A DNA stretch of 55,722 nucleotides. Source: JAGMXM01 sp964458325. Its GTDB lineage: Bacteria; Verrucomicrobiota; Verrucomicrobiia; Limisphaerales; UBA1319. The notes under the pieces were generated by a model. The model saw nothing but the letters and a program-made list of their open reading frames with translations. It did not search any database and was not told where the DNA came from. Shown here in pieces: positions 49,474 to 55,722 of the stretch; position 1 is the stretch's first letter, and the number at the start of each line of letters is the position of its first letter. The stretch is from NCBI GenBank assembly GCA_964458325.1, contig CAYWIM010000018.1, positions 1 through 55,722 of the forward strand, written 5' to 3'. The position numbers and the translations under genes were made by a program.

Positions 49474-50436
49474 ATGAATCGCCGATCTTTTGTCAAGAGC
49501 ACGTTGATATCGTCCGCGAGTCTGGCGCTCGGTTTGGAGGTGGGAGCCGGTGGCGCGGATCCCTCGACCGATCGGTCTGCGGCCCCCTCCGGCGGTTTGC
49601 CCAGAGCGAGGATCGGCAAGCTCGAGCTCAGCCGGCTCATTCTGGGTGGCAACCTGCTGACCCACTACACCCACAGCCGAGACCTGAAATACGTCTACAA
49701 CCTGGCCGCCCATTACAACACGGATGAGAAGATTATGGAGACGCTGGCCCTGGCTGAAAAGCACGGGATCAACACCGTCTCGATGCACAATCCGCCGCTG
49801 CCGATGTCCGTCCTCCGGCGCTATCGCAAGGAGCGGGGCGGCAGGATCCAATGGATTATTTGCCCGACTGCCCAGATCGATCCCGACCTCGAATTCTATC
49901 GCCGGGATGTGGAGGATCTGATCCAGGACGGCTGCGAGGCGGTCTATGTCTGGGGCGTGCACACCGACGGCATGGTGCCCAAGGGGAAGGTGGATCTGGT
50001 GGCCAAGGCGGTCCAATTGATCAAGTCGTATGGCGTGCCGGCAGGAGTCGGGGCGCATGCGCTGGATTCGATCAAGGCATGCGAGCAGCACGGCGTGAAA
50101 GCCGATTTCTATATCAAGACCTTCCACCACCACCGGTATCCCACCGGACCCAAGCCCGACGAAATCAAGGGGCCTTACAGCGAATACCCCGGCTACTGGT
50201 GCGCCGAGCCCGAGGCAACCGCCGCATACATGAAAACGGTTCAAAAACCGTGGATTGGCTTCAAGGTGATGGCGGCTGGCGCCATTCCGCCCAAGGACGC
50301 CTTCGCCTATGCCTTTGCCAACGGCGCCGACTGCATTCTGGCGGGCATGTTCGACTTCGAGATTGCCGAGGACGTCGAGACAGCCAAGGGCGTCCTGGCA
50401 GGGATCAAAGATCGTGCCAGGCCATGGCGAGCTTGA
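49474..50436 (+). CDS. Tat-signal TIM-barrel oxidoreductase-like protein
   Basis: 320 aa. 'MNRRSFVKSTLISSASLALGL' (in parts 'NRRSFVKST', 'ASLALGL') is a Tat-type signal. The body is a TIM barrel of aldo/keto-reductase-like or related type: 'RARIGKLELSRLILGGNLLTH', 'TDEKIMETLALAEKHGINTVSMH' (in parts), 'FGCEAVYVWGVHTDG'-like 'GCEAVYVWGVHTDGM', 'GVGAHALDSIKACEQHG' and 'WIGFKVMAAGAIPPKDAF'. A classical AKR Asp-Tyr-Lys-His tetrad is not clear, so cofactor use is unproven. GGAGG 7 nt upstream of the ATG sets the start; the preceding 'ATGGAGG...TGA' is a five-codon ORF overlapping it. It is coupled to the next gene by a 13-nt overlap. Confidence 0.7.
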   Translation: MNRRSFVKSTLISSASLALGLEVGAGGADPSTDRSAAPSGGLPRARIGKLELSRLILGGNLLTHYTHSRDLKYVYNLAAHYNTDEKIMETLALAEKHGINTVSMHNPPLPMSVLRRYRKERGGRIQWIICPTAQIDPDLEFYRRDVEDLIQDGCEAVYVWGVHTDGMVPKGKVDLVAKAVQLIKSYGVPAGVGAHALDSIKACEQHGVKADFYIKTFHHHRYPTGPKPDEIKGPYSEYPGYWCAEPEATAAYMKTVQKPWIGFKVMAAGAIPPKDAFAYAFANGADCILAGMFDFEIAEDVETAKGVLAGIKDRARPWRA

Positions 50437-51323
50437 TCAGAATCATGGCCGTTCGGCAATCGGCCGCCTTGCGGATCCTGACGGCAGCAGGGGCGCTTGC
50501 GCTCTGCATGATTGCCTGCCGGTCGCTGGCCAAGCCCCCTCGATGGCCGTTCTTCGCCTTGTGCATGGACACGCACGATGCCAAGAAACGATCGCTTTCG
50601 GAACAGGCCGGTTTGTTGAAAGAACTGGGATACGATGGCGCGGGTCATCTATGGCTGGACCAAGTACCCGAACGTCTTCGAACCCTGGATGCCGCCGGTC
50701 TGGATCTGTTCCAAATCTACATTCGTGTCGATATCGCGCCGGGCGCCAAGCAGGCCTATGATCCGAGACTGAAAGAAACGTTGCCGATGCTCCAGGGCCG
50801 CCACACGATGCTGGCGGTGCTGTGCTCCGGGGGACGTCCTTCCGACTCTGCCTTGGATCCGCGCGCGGTCGAGATCCTGCGCGAGATGGCCGGCCTGGCC
50901 GGGGCTTCCGGGATCACGGTGGTCCTCTATCCTCACGCGAACGACTGGCTGGAGCGTCTGAGCGATGCGGTGCGGGTGGCGGAGAAGATCGACCGCCCGA
51001 ACGTCGGCGTGATGTTCAATCTCTGTCACTGGATGAAAGTCGAAGAGGAACAAAATCTGGCGTCGCAGCTCCGTTCCGCCATGTCACTCATGCGGGCGGT
51101 GACCATCAATGGCTCGGATCACGCCGCGGACATCCGGGCCGGCAAGGGCCGGTGGATCGTTCCGCTCGACACGGGGGAATTCGATCAGCTCCATTTGATC
51201 GAGACACTCGAAGAGCTGGGATACCGCGGTCCGATCGGCCTTCAATGCTACGGCATCCCTGGCGATGCTCGCGAGCATCTGGCCCGATCGATGGACGCAT
51301 GGCGCCGCTTAGCGAGGCGTTGA
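50424..51323 (+). CDS. lipoprotein with sugar phosphate isomerase/epimerase-like TIM barrel
   Basis: 299 aa. A lipobox-like 'LALCMIAC' (Cys32) ends the signal peptide, so it is a probable lipoprotein. The barrel is of the xylose-isomerase-like (AP_endonuc_2) type: 'KKRSLSEQAGLLKELGYDGAGHLW' (in parts), 'AAGLDLFQIYIRVDI', 'GITVVLYPHANDWLE', 'RPNVGVMFNLCHWMKVEE' and 'YRGPIGLQCYGIPGD', where the metal-binding Glu/His/Asp set of the family is expected. It overlaps the previous gene by 13 nt, and both are exported. Its last four codons and stop fall in a TAGCGAGGCG repeat related to those at 51387 and 54736. Confidence 0.75.
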   Translation: MASLIRIMAVRQSAALRILTAAGALALCMIACRSLAKPPRWPFFALCMDTHDAKKRSLSEQAGLLKELGYDGAGHLWLDQVPERLRTLDAAGLDLFQIYIRVDIAPGAKQAYDPRLKETLPMLQGRHTMLAVLCSGGRPSDSALDPRAVEILREMAGLAGASGITVVLYPHANDWLERLSDAVRVAEKIDRPNVGVMFNLCHWMKVEEEQNLASQLRSAMSLMRAVTINGSDHAADIRAGKGRWIVPLDTGEFDQLHLIETLEELGYRGPIGLQCYGIPGDAREHLARSMDAWRRLARR

Positions 51324-51377
51324 AGTCCACAAATCGTCGTTGAAGCCCGATGTCCGGGAACGGGGGATGGCCTCGTC

Positions 51378-51399
51378 GGTCTGAGGTAGCGCCTCGCTA
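51378..51399 (+). repeat. direct repeat left of the DUF350/ATP-grasp cassette
   Basis: The 22-nt GGTCTGAGG-TA-GCGCCTCGCTA here recurs at 54729-54749 as GGTCTGAGG-C-GCGCCTCGCTA in the same orientation. Part of this copy also forms an inverted repeat: GCGCCTCGCT (51389-51398) with AGCGAGGCGC (51409-51418), a 10-bp stem around 10 nt. The two copies bracket a 3.3-kb segment that carries exactly the three-gene cassette. Confidence 0.7.
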
Positions 51400-51543
51400 A
51401 GAAGCAGTAGCGAGGCGCGCGCCGAAGCGGACCGAAATCCGCGCCCCGGGTTGGAGCGCCGACATTCATGTCGGCTCATGGACCGATTGGCCTGTGCCTC
51501 CAATCGCCTTGTCCCCGCGATGGAACCCAGTTGGAGGCGCCGA

Positions 51544-51573
51544 TTGAATGCATGAGAGTTTATAGTTTATAGT
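51544..51573 (+). promoter_or_regulatory. candidate promoter of the DUF350/ATP-grasp cassette
   Basis: TTGAAT (51544-51549), an 18-nt spacer and TATAGT (51568-51573; five of six matches to TATAAT) lie in an AT-rich island. The predicted start, near 51580, leaves a leader of about 100 nt before the first cassette gene at 51678. TATAG is tandemly repeated here, so a second -10 register is possible. Confidence 0.45.
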
Positions 51574-51677
51574 ACTATTGACTGACCCCACTGAGGACTG
51601 TCTGGGCATTACAAACAGAGCCCTGTTTTTGGAATCGGCATTGGCGTATCAATGGATCGTCCAAAGAGCTCGCTGCT

Positions 51678-52478
51678 ATGTTCGAAAAATATTCAGGTGA
51701 CGAAACTTTCGCCCTGATTGTCGGGATCCTTGTGGGGCTTGGAGCATGGATGCGCTGGTATTGCGCGCTGGCGGCCGTGGGACGAAAGGTGCGGTCGCGC
51801 GGATGGCGGCGGCCGCTGGCGCTGGTGCCGCTGGTTTGCGCGCTGCTCCTTTACTTCGTGCTGGCGCGCTGGTCCGCCGAGGACGTTCGAACTGATCCGG
51901 CGTATCTGTTGTTTTACATGGTGATCGGCATCGCGTGGCTGGGGTTGTTCCGGTTGCCGCTGCCTCTGTTGGGCCTGAGCGTCCGCGACGATGTGCTCGA
52001 ACGGGGCAACGACGCCGCGGTATGGGCGATCAGCGGGGCGTTGATCGGCGGGATGTGCTGTTTCGCGGGCGCCAATGTGGGCAATGGTCCCGGGTGGTGG
52101 GTAGTGCTTTTTTCGGGCCTGTTGTCCACCGCTGCGCTGCTGTTGTTGTGGTGGGCGGTGCACTTGGGATCACGCCTGATCGAGAAGATCACGGTGGACC
52201 GCGATTGCGGCGCCGGGGTGCGGGCCGCGGGATTCCTCGTCGGCGCCGGTCTCATGCTCGGCCGAGCGGCGGCGGGCGACTGGGTATCGGCAGCCGCCAC
52301 GATGGCGGATTTCGGTCGGATGGCATGGCCGGCGGCGGTGTTGGCGGGGGCGGTGGTGATGATCGAGCGTTCGTGCGCGCCCGAGTTCCGCAATGGGTTG
52401 CCGGCTCTGGTAATGTCGGGCGGTTTGCCGGCGCTGGTATACGTCGGGGCGGGGATCGTGGTGATGTGGGCGTGGTGA
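51678..52478 (+). CDS. DUF350-like membrane protein, cassette gene 1
   Basis: 266 aa with about seven membrane helices. Two related segments stand out: 'ERGNDAAVWAISGALIGGMCC' (in parts 'GNDAAVWAISGALIGG', about 110-125) and 'DCGAGVRAAGFLVGAGLMLG' (about 176-195). Each starts with an N/D-A/G-A helix of small residues, the pattern of the duplicated DUF350 (YjfL) domain. DUF350 proteins are encoded beside YjfC-type ATP-grasp ligases in many bacteria, matching the next gene. The match is by pattern only; the protein is otherwise unrecognised. Gene 2 begins 2 nt after its stop, so they are cotranscribed. Confidence 0.65.
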   Translation: MFEKYSGDETFALIVGILVGLGAWMRWYCALAAVGRKVRSRGWRRPLALVPLVCALLLYFVLARWSAEDVRTDPAYLLFYMVIGIAWLGLFRLPLPLLGLSVRDDVLERGNDAAVWAISGALIGGMCCFAGANVGNGPGWWVVLFSGLLSTAALLLLWWAVHLGSRLIEKITVDRDCGAGVRAAGFLVGAGLMLGRAAAGDWVSAAATMADFGRMAWPAAVLAGAVVMIERSCAPEFRNGLPALVMSGGLPALVYVGAGIVVMWAW

Positions 52479-52480
52479 CA

Positions 52481-53755
52481 ATGAACGGCGACATTCCATG
52501 GCGGGCGGTTCGCTCGCTGGCGCCCGATTGCCACCGCGAGTTGCGCCGCCGCGCGATCTTCGAGTGCTGCAAATGGGATCCACAAATCGAGGATGTGGAT
52601 ACGCTCGCGCCGGTGGCGGTGGTTCTGAAACAATCGGCATGGCATGAGCTGGCGTCGCTGGCGGAGGCGCTGGCGGCGGAGACCGTGATGCTGGAGGAGG
52701 CGCTGGCAAGACGCCCGGATCTGCATCGGGACTTGGGGCTTTCGCGCCCGATTCGGAAAGCGCTGATCGAGGAAATCAAGGATCGACAATCGAGGAATGG
52801 CGATGAAAGCTGCCCGCCCGTGCGGGTGATGCGGTTTGATTTCCATCCGACCGCCGATGGATGGCGTGTTTCCGAGGTCAACAGCGATGTGCCCGGAGGA
52901 TACAATGAAGCCGCCGGTTGGAGCGCGCTTGTCGCCAAACATGTTCCGGAGGGGATGCTGGCAGCGGATCCGGCGTGGCTGCTCGTGCAAAGGATTCGAG
53001 ACAGGCTGCCGCCCGGCGGCACGGTGGCGATGGTGCATGCCACGGCTTACACCGACGATCGCCAGGTGATGACGTATCTCGCCCGCCGGCTGCAGCGGGA
53101 GGGATATCGCGCTGTGTTGGTTGCTCCGGACCATATCCGTTGGCAGGAAGGGCGCGCGTTCATCCAGACCGACTGGTGGACCGGCCCCGCGGATTTTGTG
53201 TTTCGTTTTTACCCGGCGGAGTGGCTTCCAAGCCTGGGCCGGCGCGTCCAGTGGCGGCATTATTTTGGTGCGGCGCGCACTCCCCTGTGCAATCGGGCCA
53301 CCGCCTTGCTGACCCAAAGCAAACGATGGCCGCTGGTGTTGGAGGATCTGGGGATCCAGGCCCCCGCCTGGGAGCGGTTGCTCCCGGAAACCCGGGATCC
53401 GCGCGAAGTCGATTCGGGGTTCGACTCGGACTGGGTGCTGAAACCGGCCCTGGGGCGCGTCGGCGAACTGGTCGGGATCGCCGGCGTTACCGCCGCGAGG
53501 GATTGGGAGGCAATCCGGCGGTGTGTTCGCTGGGGCGCGCGGCATTGGGTGGCACAGAAGCGGTTCACCCCGCTGTCGGTGAGTGTGGACGGCCAGCCCT
53601 GGCATATCTGTGTGGGTGTCTATGTCATCGACGGCCAAGCCGCGGGAATTTACGGGCGAGTCGCGGCTCGGCCGCTCATCGATCACGCGGCCCGCGATGC
53701 GGCCGTGCTGGTCGAGCGGCCTTTGCCCGTCGTGGATGCATCCGCGAAATCGTAA
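52481..53755 (+). CDS. glutathionylspermidine synthase-like ATP-grasp ligase, cassette gene 2
   Basis: 424 aa. The YjfC/Gsp-synthase ATP-grasp family is shown by 'VMRFDFHPTADGWRVSEVN' then 'SDVPGGYNEA' (substrate and phosphate region), 'DWVLKPALGRVGELVGI' with Lys321 in the ATP-binding block, and 'RHWVAQKRFTPLSV' (related to 'vQ.fi...'). There is no CHAP amidase domain, as in YjfC. The expected reaction is ATP-dependent amide bond formation between a carboxylate and an amine or peptide; the substrate is unknown. 'PWHICVGVYVIDGQAAGIYGR' matches the conserved final strand. The ATG at 52481 follows gene 1 by 2 nt, and gene 3 follows after 4 nt. Confidence 0.8.
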   Translation: MNGDIPWRAVRSLAPDCHRELRRRAIFECCKWDPQIEDVDTLAPVAVVLKQSAWHELASLAEALAAETVMLEEALARRPDLHRDLGLSRPIRKALIEEIKDRQSRNGDESCPPVRVMRFDFHPTADGWRVSEVNSDVPGGYNEAAGWSALVAKHVPEGMLAADPAWLLVQRIRDRLPPGGTVAMVHATAYTDDRQVMTYLARRLQREGYRAVLVAPDHIRWQEGRAFIQTDWWTGPADFVFRFYPAEWLPSLGRRVQWRHYFGAARTPLCNRATALLTQSKRWPLVLEDLGIQAPAWERLLPETRDPREVDSGFDSDWVLKPALGRVGELVGIAGVTAARDWEAIRRCVRWGARHWVAQKRFTPLSVSVDGQPWHICVGVYVIDGQAAGIYGRVAARPLIDHAARDAAVLVERPLPVVDASAKS

Positions 53756-53759
53756 AGCC

Positions 53760-54524
53760 ATGAATGCGTCGGAACTGTTTGATCTTTGGGCGCCGCCATC
53801 CGCGGTTTGGTCGAGCTGGGCCAAGCCGGTTCTCTTTGCCGAGCTGGGCACGGCGCCCGCGCTCGATCTCCATGTGGAACCGCTGCCTGCGATGGACCTG
53901 CGCGCCGATCAGCCGACGGCCGTCGTGGTGGACCTCCCGTCCGCGGAGGCGGTCAAGGCGGGCCTTGCCCTGGCGGAACATGGATTCCGGCCGGTGCCGT
54001 TGTTCAATGGCGCGCGGGGTCCGCAAGCGCTGAGCACCGGATCCGTCGCGCTCGTCGACAACGATCCCATCCTGGCATGGTTGTCGGCTGGCGCACAGGT
54101 CCTGGCCCGATGCACTCTGGCCAACGATGCCCCGCCAGCCTTTCTCCTGGATTCGCGGCGACAACCGCCCGCGACCGATGCATCGCCCGGCCGGTTCGAT
54201 AATCGTTGGATGGTGTTCCCCCAGGATTTTCCTTCGGCGAATTATCTTCGCTCCCAGCGGATCATCCGCGCATTGCTGATTCAGTCCGACGCGCGGTGTC
54301 AGCCGCCGGAAGATCTTGCCCACGTCCTGCGTCGGTGGCAGGAGGCCGGGCTGCCGCTGTTCGTGGCGGGCTGGGGAACGGCTGCGACGCCCCAGCCGCT
54401 CGCGGTGAATCGCCCGAAGCGCTTCCGTTCGATGTGGCATGTTGTGCTGGCGGTGATGGGTCTGCGCCGAAACAGCGCCGGCGGATTCGGATCGATTGTG
54501 CCTATGCTGCCCAGCGGAGGGTGA
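53760..54524 (+). CDS. uncharacterised soluble protein, cassette gene 3
   Basis: 254 aa, no signal or membrane helix until a mildly hydrophobic C-terminal 'MWHVVLAVMGL'. 'TAVVVDLPSAEAVKAGLALAEHGFRPVPLFNGA' (in parts: 'VVVDLPSAEAVKAG', 'HGFRPVPLFNGA') looks like an alpha/beta domain opening. 'VALVDNDPILAWLSAGAQVL', 'LLDSRRQPPATD' and 'WMVFPQDFPSANYL' follow. The DSRR and FPQD blocks are the most motif-like residues; they could be a catalytic or binding site. I do not recognise the family. It is tightly linked to the DUF350-like and ATP-grasp genes and probably works with them. Confidence 0.7.
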   Translation: MNASELFDLWAPPSAVWSSWAKPVLFAELGTAPALDLHVEPLPAMDLRADQPTAVVVDLPSAEAVKAGLALAEHGFRPVPLFNGARGPQALSTGSVALVDNDPILAWLSAGAQVLARCTLANDAPPAFLLDSRRQPPATDASPGRFDNRWMVFPQDFPSANYLRSQRIIRALLIQSDARCQPPEDLAHVLRRWQEAGLPLFVAGWGTAATPQPLAVNRPKRFRSMWHVVLAVMGLRRNSAGGFGSIVPMLPSGG

Positions 54525-54728
54525 CACGGAGAGGGCTGGCAAGCCGGAAGCGGGCGCCTTCCTCCCAGCCGATCGCCTGAAGCGCTCCATAGAAATGGGT
54601 GGATTCAGCCTCTCCTCCGGCATGGTGTACCTCTTCCTCTTTTCGGGCTTTTCACGGATTCTGTGAGCCAGGCGCGGGAAACGGATGTCCGATCGAGCAA
54701 AAAAGTTGAAAAGAACGAAAAACGGAAT

Positions 54729-54749
54729 GGTCTGAGGCGCGCCTCGCTA
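54729..54749 (+). repeat. direct repeat right of the cassette
   Basis: GGTCTGAGG-C-GCGCCTCGCTA, near identical to 51378-51399. Its last bases CTA supply the stop codon (TAG on the minus strand) of the carbon-nitrogen hydrolase. Confidence 0.7.
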
Positions 54750-55523
54750 GAATTTCACCGTCGTCAGGCTGAGATCGGCGTCCCTGTCTTTGGAGATAAA
54801 CAGGATATTTCCGTTTGCATCCGCGCCAATGCTTTGTCCTCCGTAGACGCGGCCGACCCACGGGCCGTGGCACATCTCTCCAACCAGATCGGTTCCGATG
54901 ACAGGGCGCCCGATCGTTCTCGCCGCGTTTTGGACGGTCTCCTTCAGCTTCATCCCATGCTCCGGCCATTTGGTTTCTGCCGCGGCCCATCCATACGGAA
55001 TCAAAACGAAATCGGGCTTCATATCCCGCATCTCGATGAGCAACGGCTTTTCGAAAGAATCCGCGCAGATCATGACTCCGATCTTGCCGATCTTGGTGGC
55101 CGCAGCAGCCACGCCCTTGCCCGGCGTGTATGGAGGCTCCATCAATTCCGGCAGAACATTGTTCTTGCGATGCTTGAGAAGGATCTTCCCGTCGTCATCG
55201 ATCAGCATCGCCGCGCCGTAGAGCTTGTCTCCCTCTTTCTCGTCGATCCCTATGTGGATATGAATGCAGTGCCTTTTTGCGAACTCGCAAAGCGCGTCGG
55301 AATCCTGGCCGGGAATGGGACAGGCACGCAGATGGGCTTCGGGATTTTGCCAGCCGAAGATGCAGGATTCCGGGAAAGCGACGAGATCGGCGTTGAGGGC
55401 TTTTGCCTGCCGGACCGCGTTTTCGATTCTCACCAGGTTTCCGGACCGGTCGCCATCCAGACAGAAGATCTGGGCGGATGCGATGGTCACCTCCTTGGCC
55501 TGTCCGCACGCATTCGTTTTCAT
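54747..55523 (-). CDS. carbon-nitrogen hydrolase (nitrilase superfamily)
   Basis: 258 aa. The catalytic triad is visible: Glu52 in 'VAFPESCIFG', Lys120 in 'LLKHRKNN' and Cys153 in 'VMICADSFEKP'. The conserved tail 'IGADANGNILFIS' closes the alpha-beta-beta-alpha sandwich. No signal peptide, so cytosolic. Candidate activities are nitrilase, amidase or omega-amidase; the substrate is not readable. The ATG at 55523 was chosen, and the stop lies inside the direct repeat at 54729-54749. The gene is convergent with the cassette, so the 222-nt gap separates two 3' ends. Confidence 0.88.
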   Translation of the reverse strand: MKTNACGQAKEVTIASAQIFCLDGDRSGNLVRIENAVRQAKALNADLVAFPESCIFGWQNPEAHLRACPIPGQDSDALCEFAKRHCIHIHIGIDEKEGDKLYGAAMLIDDDGKILLKHRKNNVLPELMEPPYTPGKGVAAAATKIGKIGVMICADSFEKPLLIEMRDMKPDFVLIPYGWAAAETKWPEHGMKLKETVQNAARTIGRPVIGTDLVGEMCHGPWVGRVYGGQSIGADANGNILFISKDRDADLSLTTVKF

Positions 55524-55614
55524 CGGTGAACCTACAGTAAGCGTGGAAATTCAGAATGGGAATCATGTTCTGAGGGCCAAACCGGGCGGGGGTGCAGGAC
55601 AATATTGGAGGGTA

Positions 55615-55645
55615 AGGGTCTGTGCAAAAAATAATTCCGATTTTG
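55615..55645 (+). repeat. dispersed 31-nt repeat, copy C
   Basis: It begins AGGGTCTGTGCAAAAAA and ends TTCCGATTTTG, matching copy A (reverse complement) and copy B in length and nearly all bases, and lacks the second palindrome arm. It lies between the carbon-nitrogen hydrolase and the right edge. No other gene can be supported in 55524-55722. Confidence 0.75.
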
Positions 55646-55722
55646 GGGGCCTTGGGCGGGCTGGCTGTGTTGCTCCTCGCTCACAGACCGCACGGGTATG
55701 CTCGCTCGTCGCGCCTTGCCAG

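Larger units (their letters stand above)
51324..51677. other. repeat-rich intergenic region upstream of the cassette
   Basis: 354 nt without a credible gene. Besides the direct repeat (51378-51399) and its hairpin, it has an 18-nt palindrome GCCGACAT-TC-ATGTCGGC (51458-51475). TTGGAG(G)CGCCGA occurs at 51451 and 51531, with an inverted relative near 51494. The 3' part is AT-rich with a tandem TTTATAG and holds the promoter candidate. Confidence 0.7.

Noticed and set aside
49459..49476. Five-codon ORF overlapping the start of the Tat-signal gene at 49474
   Set aside because: ATGGAGG...TGA overlaps the true ATG but is probably a by-product of the GGAGG ribosome site; there is no evidence for a regulatory leader peptide.
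1..55722. CRISPR array, tRNA, rRNA, insertion sequence or prophage
   Set aside because: No regularly spaced direct repeats, no cloverleaf or rRNA-like sequence, and no transposase, integrase or phage structural gene was recognised by eye; a tRNAscan and Infernal run could confirm.

Overview
The window is GC-rich, densely coded bacterial chromosome. It carries no phage, transposase, CRISPR, rRNA or recognisable tRNA. Several traits together suggest Verrucomicrobiota, possibly the Limisphaerales/Pedosphaera side: very large secreted Ig/RCC1 proteins ending in a 'TIQYCRSLTDPAGW...FYRARLD' module, many Tat-signal sugar enzymes, a DUF2723-TPR giant, PQQ-type propellers and GC-rich dispersed palindromes. 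This is an inference from family composition; there is no marker rRNA.

Layout. 0.2-4.9 kb: an L,D-transpeptidase, a convergent secreted alpha/beta hydrolase and a secreted FAD oxidoreductase. 4.9-11.2 kb: a complete minus-strand SUF iron-sulfur operon (Fur-family regulator, sufB, sufC, sufD, sufU, sufT-like, sufS) with a near-ideal 7-1-7 Fur/PerR box upstream. 11.3-21.4 kb: two huge secreted proteins (2390 and 991 aa) in tandem. 21.7-24.7 kb: SMP-30 lactonase and a CPA2 cation/H+ antiporter. 24.8-30.2 kb: a dimethylformamidase-like Tat lipoprotein with an MFS transporter, an exported ADP-ribosylglycohydrolase-fold protein and an ICMT/PEMT-like membrane protein. 30.3-33.7 kb: a nitrogen assimilation operon (glnB, amtB, glnA) behind a good sigma-54 promoter. 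34-39 kb: a stand-alone RfaE2-type nucleotidyltransferase, a PQQ-propeller protein, and feoA-feoB. 39-43.2 kb: a 1416-aa DUF2723/TPR membrane protein. 43.3-51.3 kb: an exported nitroreductase and two groups of exported sugar-active proteins, with a thymidylate-synthase-family gene between them. 51.5-54.5 kb: a three-gene cassette (DUF350-like membrane protein, glutathionylspermidine-synthase-like ATP-grasp ligase, unknown protein) with its own promoter. It is bracketed by near-identical direct repeats. 54.7-55.5 kb: a carbon-nitrogen hydrolase.

Themes. Iron and redox (SUF, Fur-type regulator, FeoAB), nitrogen (GlnB/AmtB/GlnA), and exported sugar or polymer metabolism. The candidates for something less described are (i) the DUF350/ATP-grasp/unknown cassette, (ii) the Tat-exported DegT aminotransferase plus fucose-isomerase-like operon, (iii) the giant adhesin in which a beta-helix appears split by a C-type lectin and a LamG-like insertion, and (iv) a dispersed 31-nt repeat that forms a 15-bp-stem palindrome in one copy and sits at gene ends or starts.
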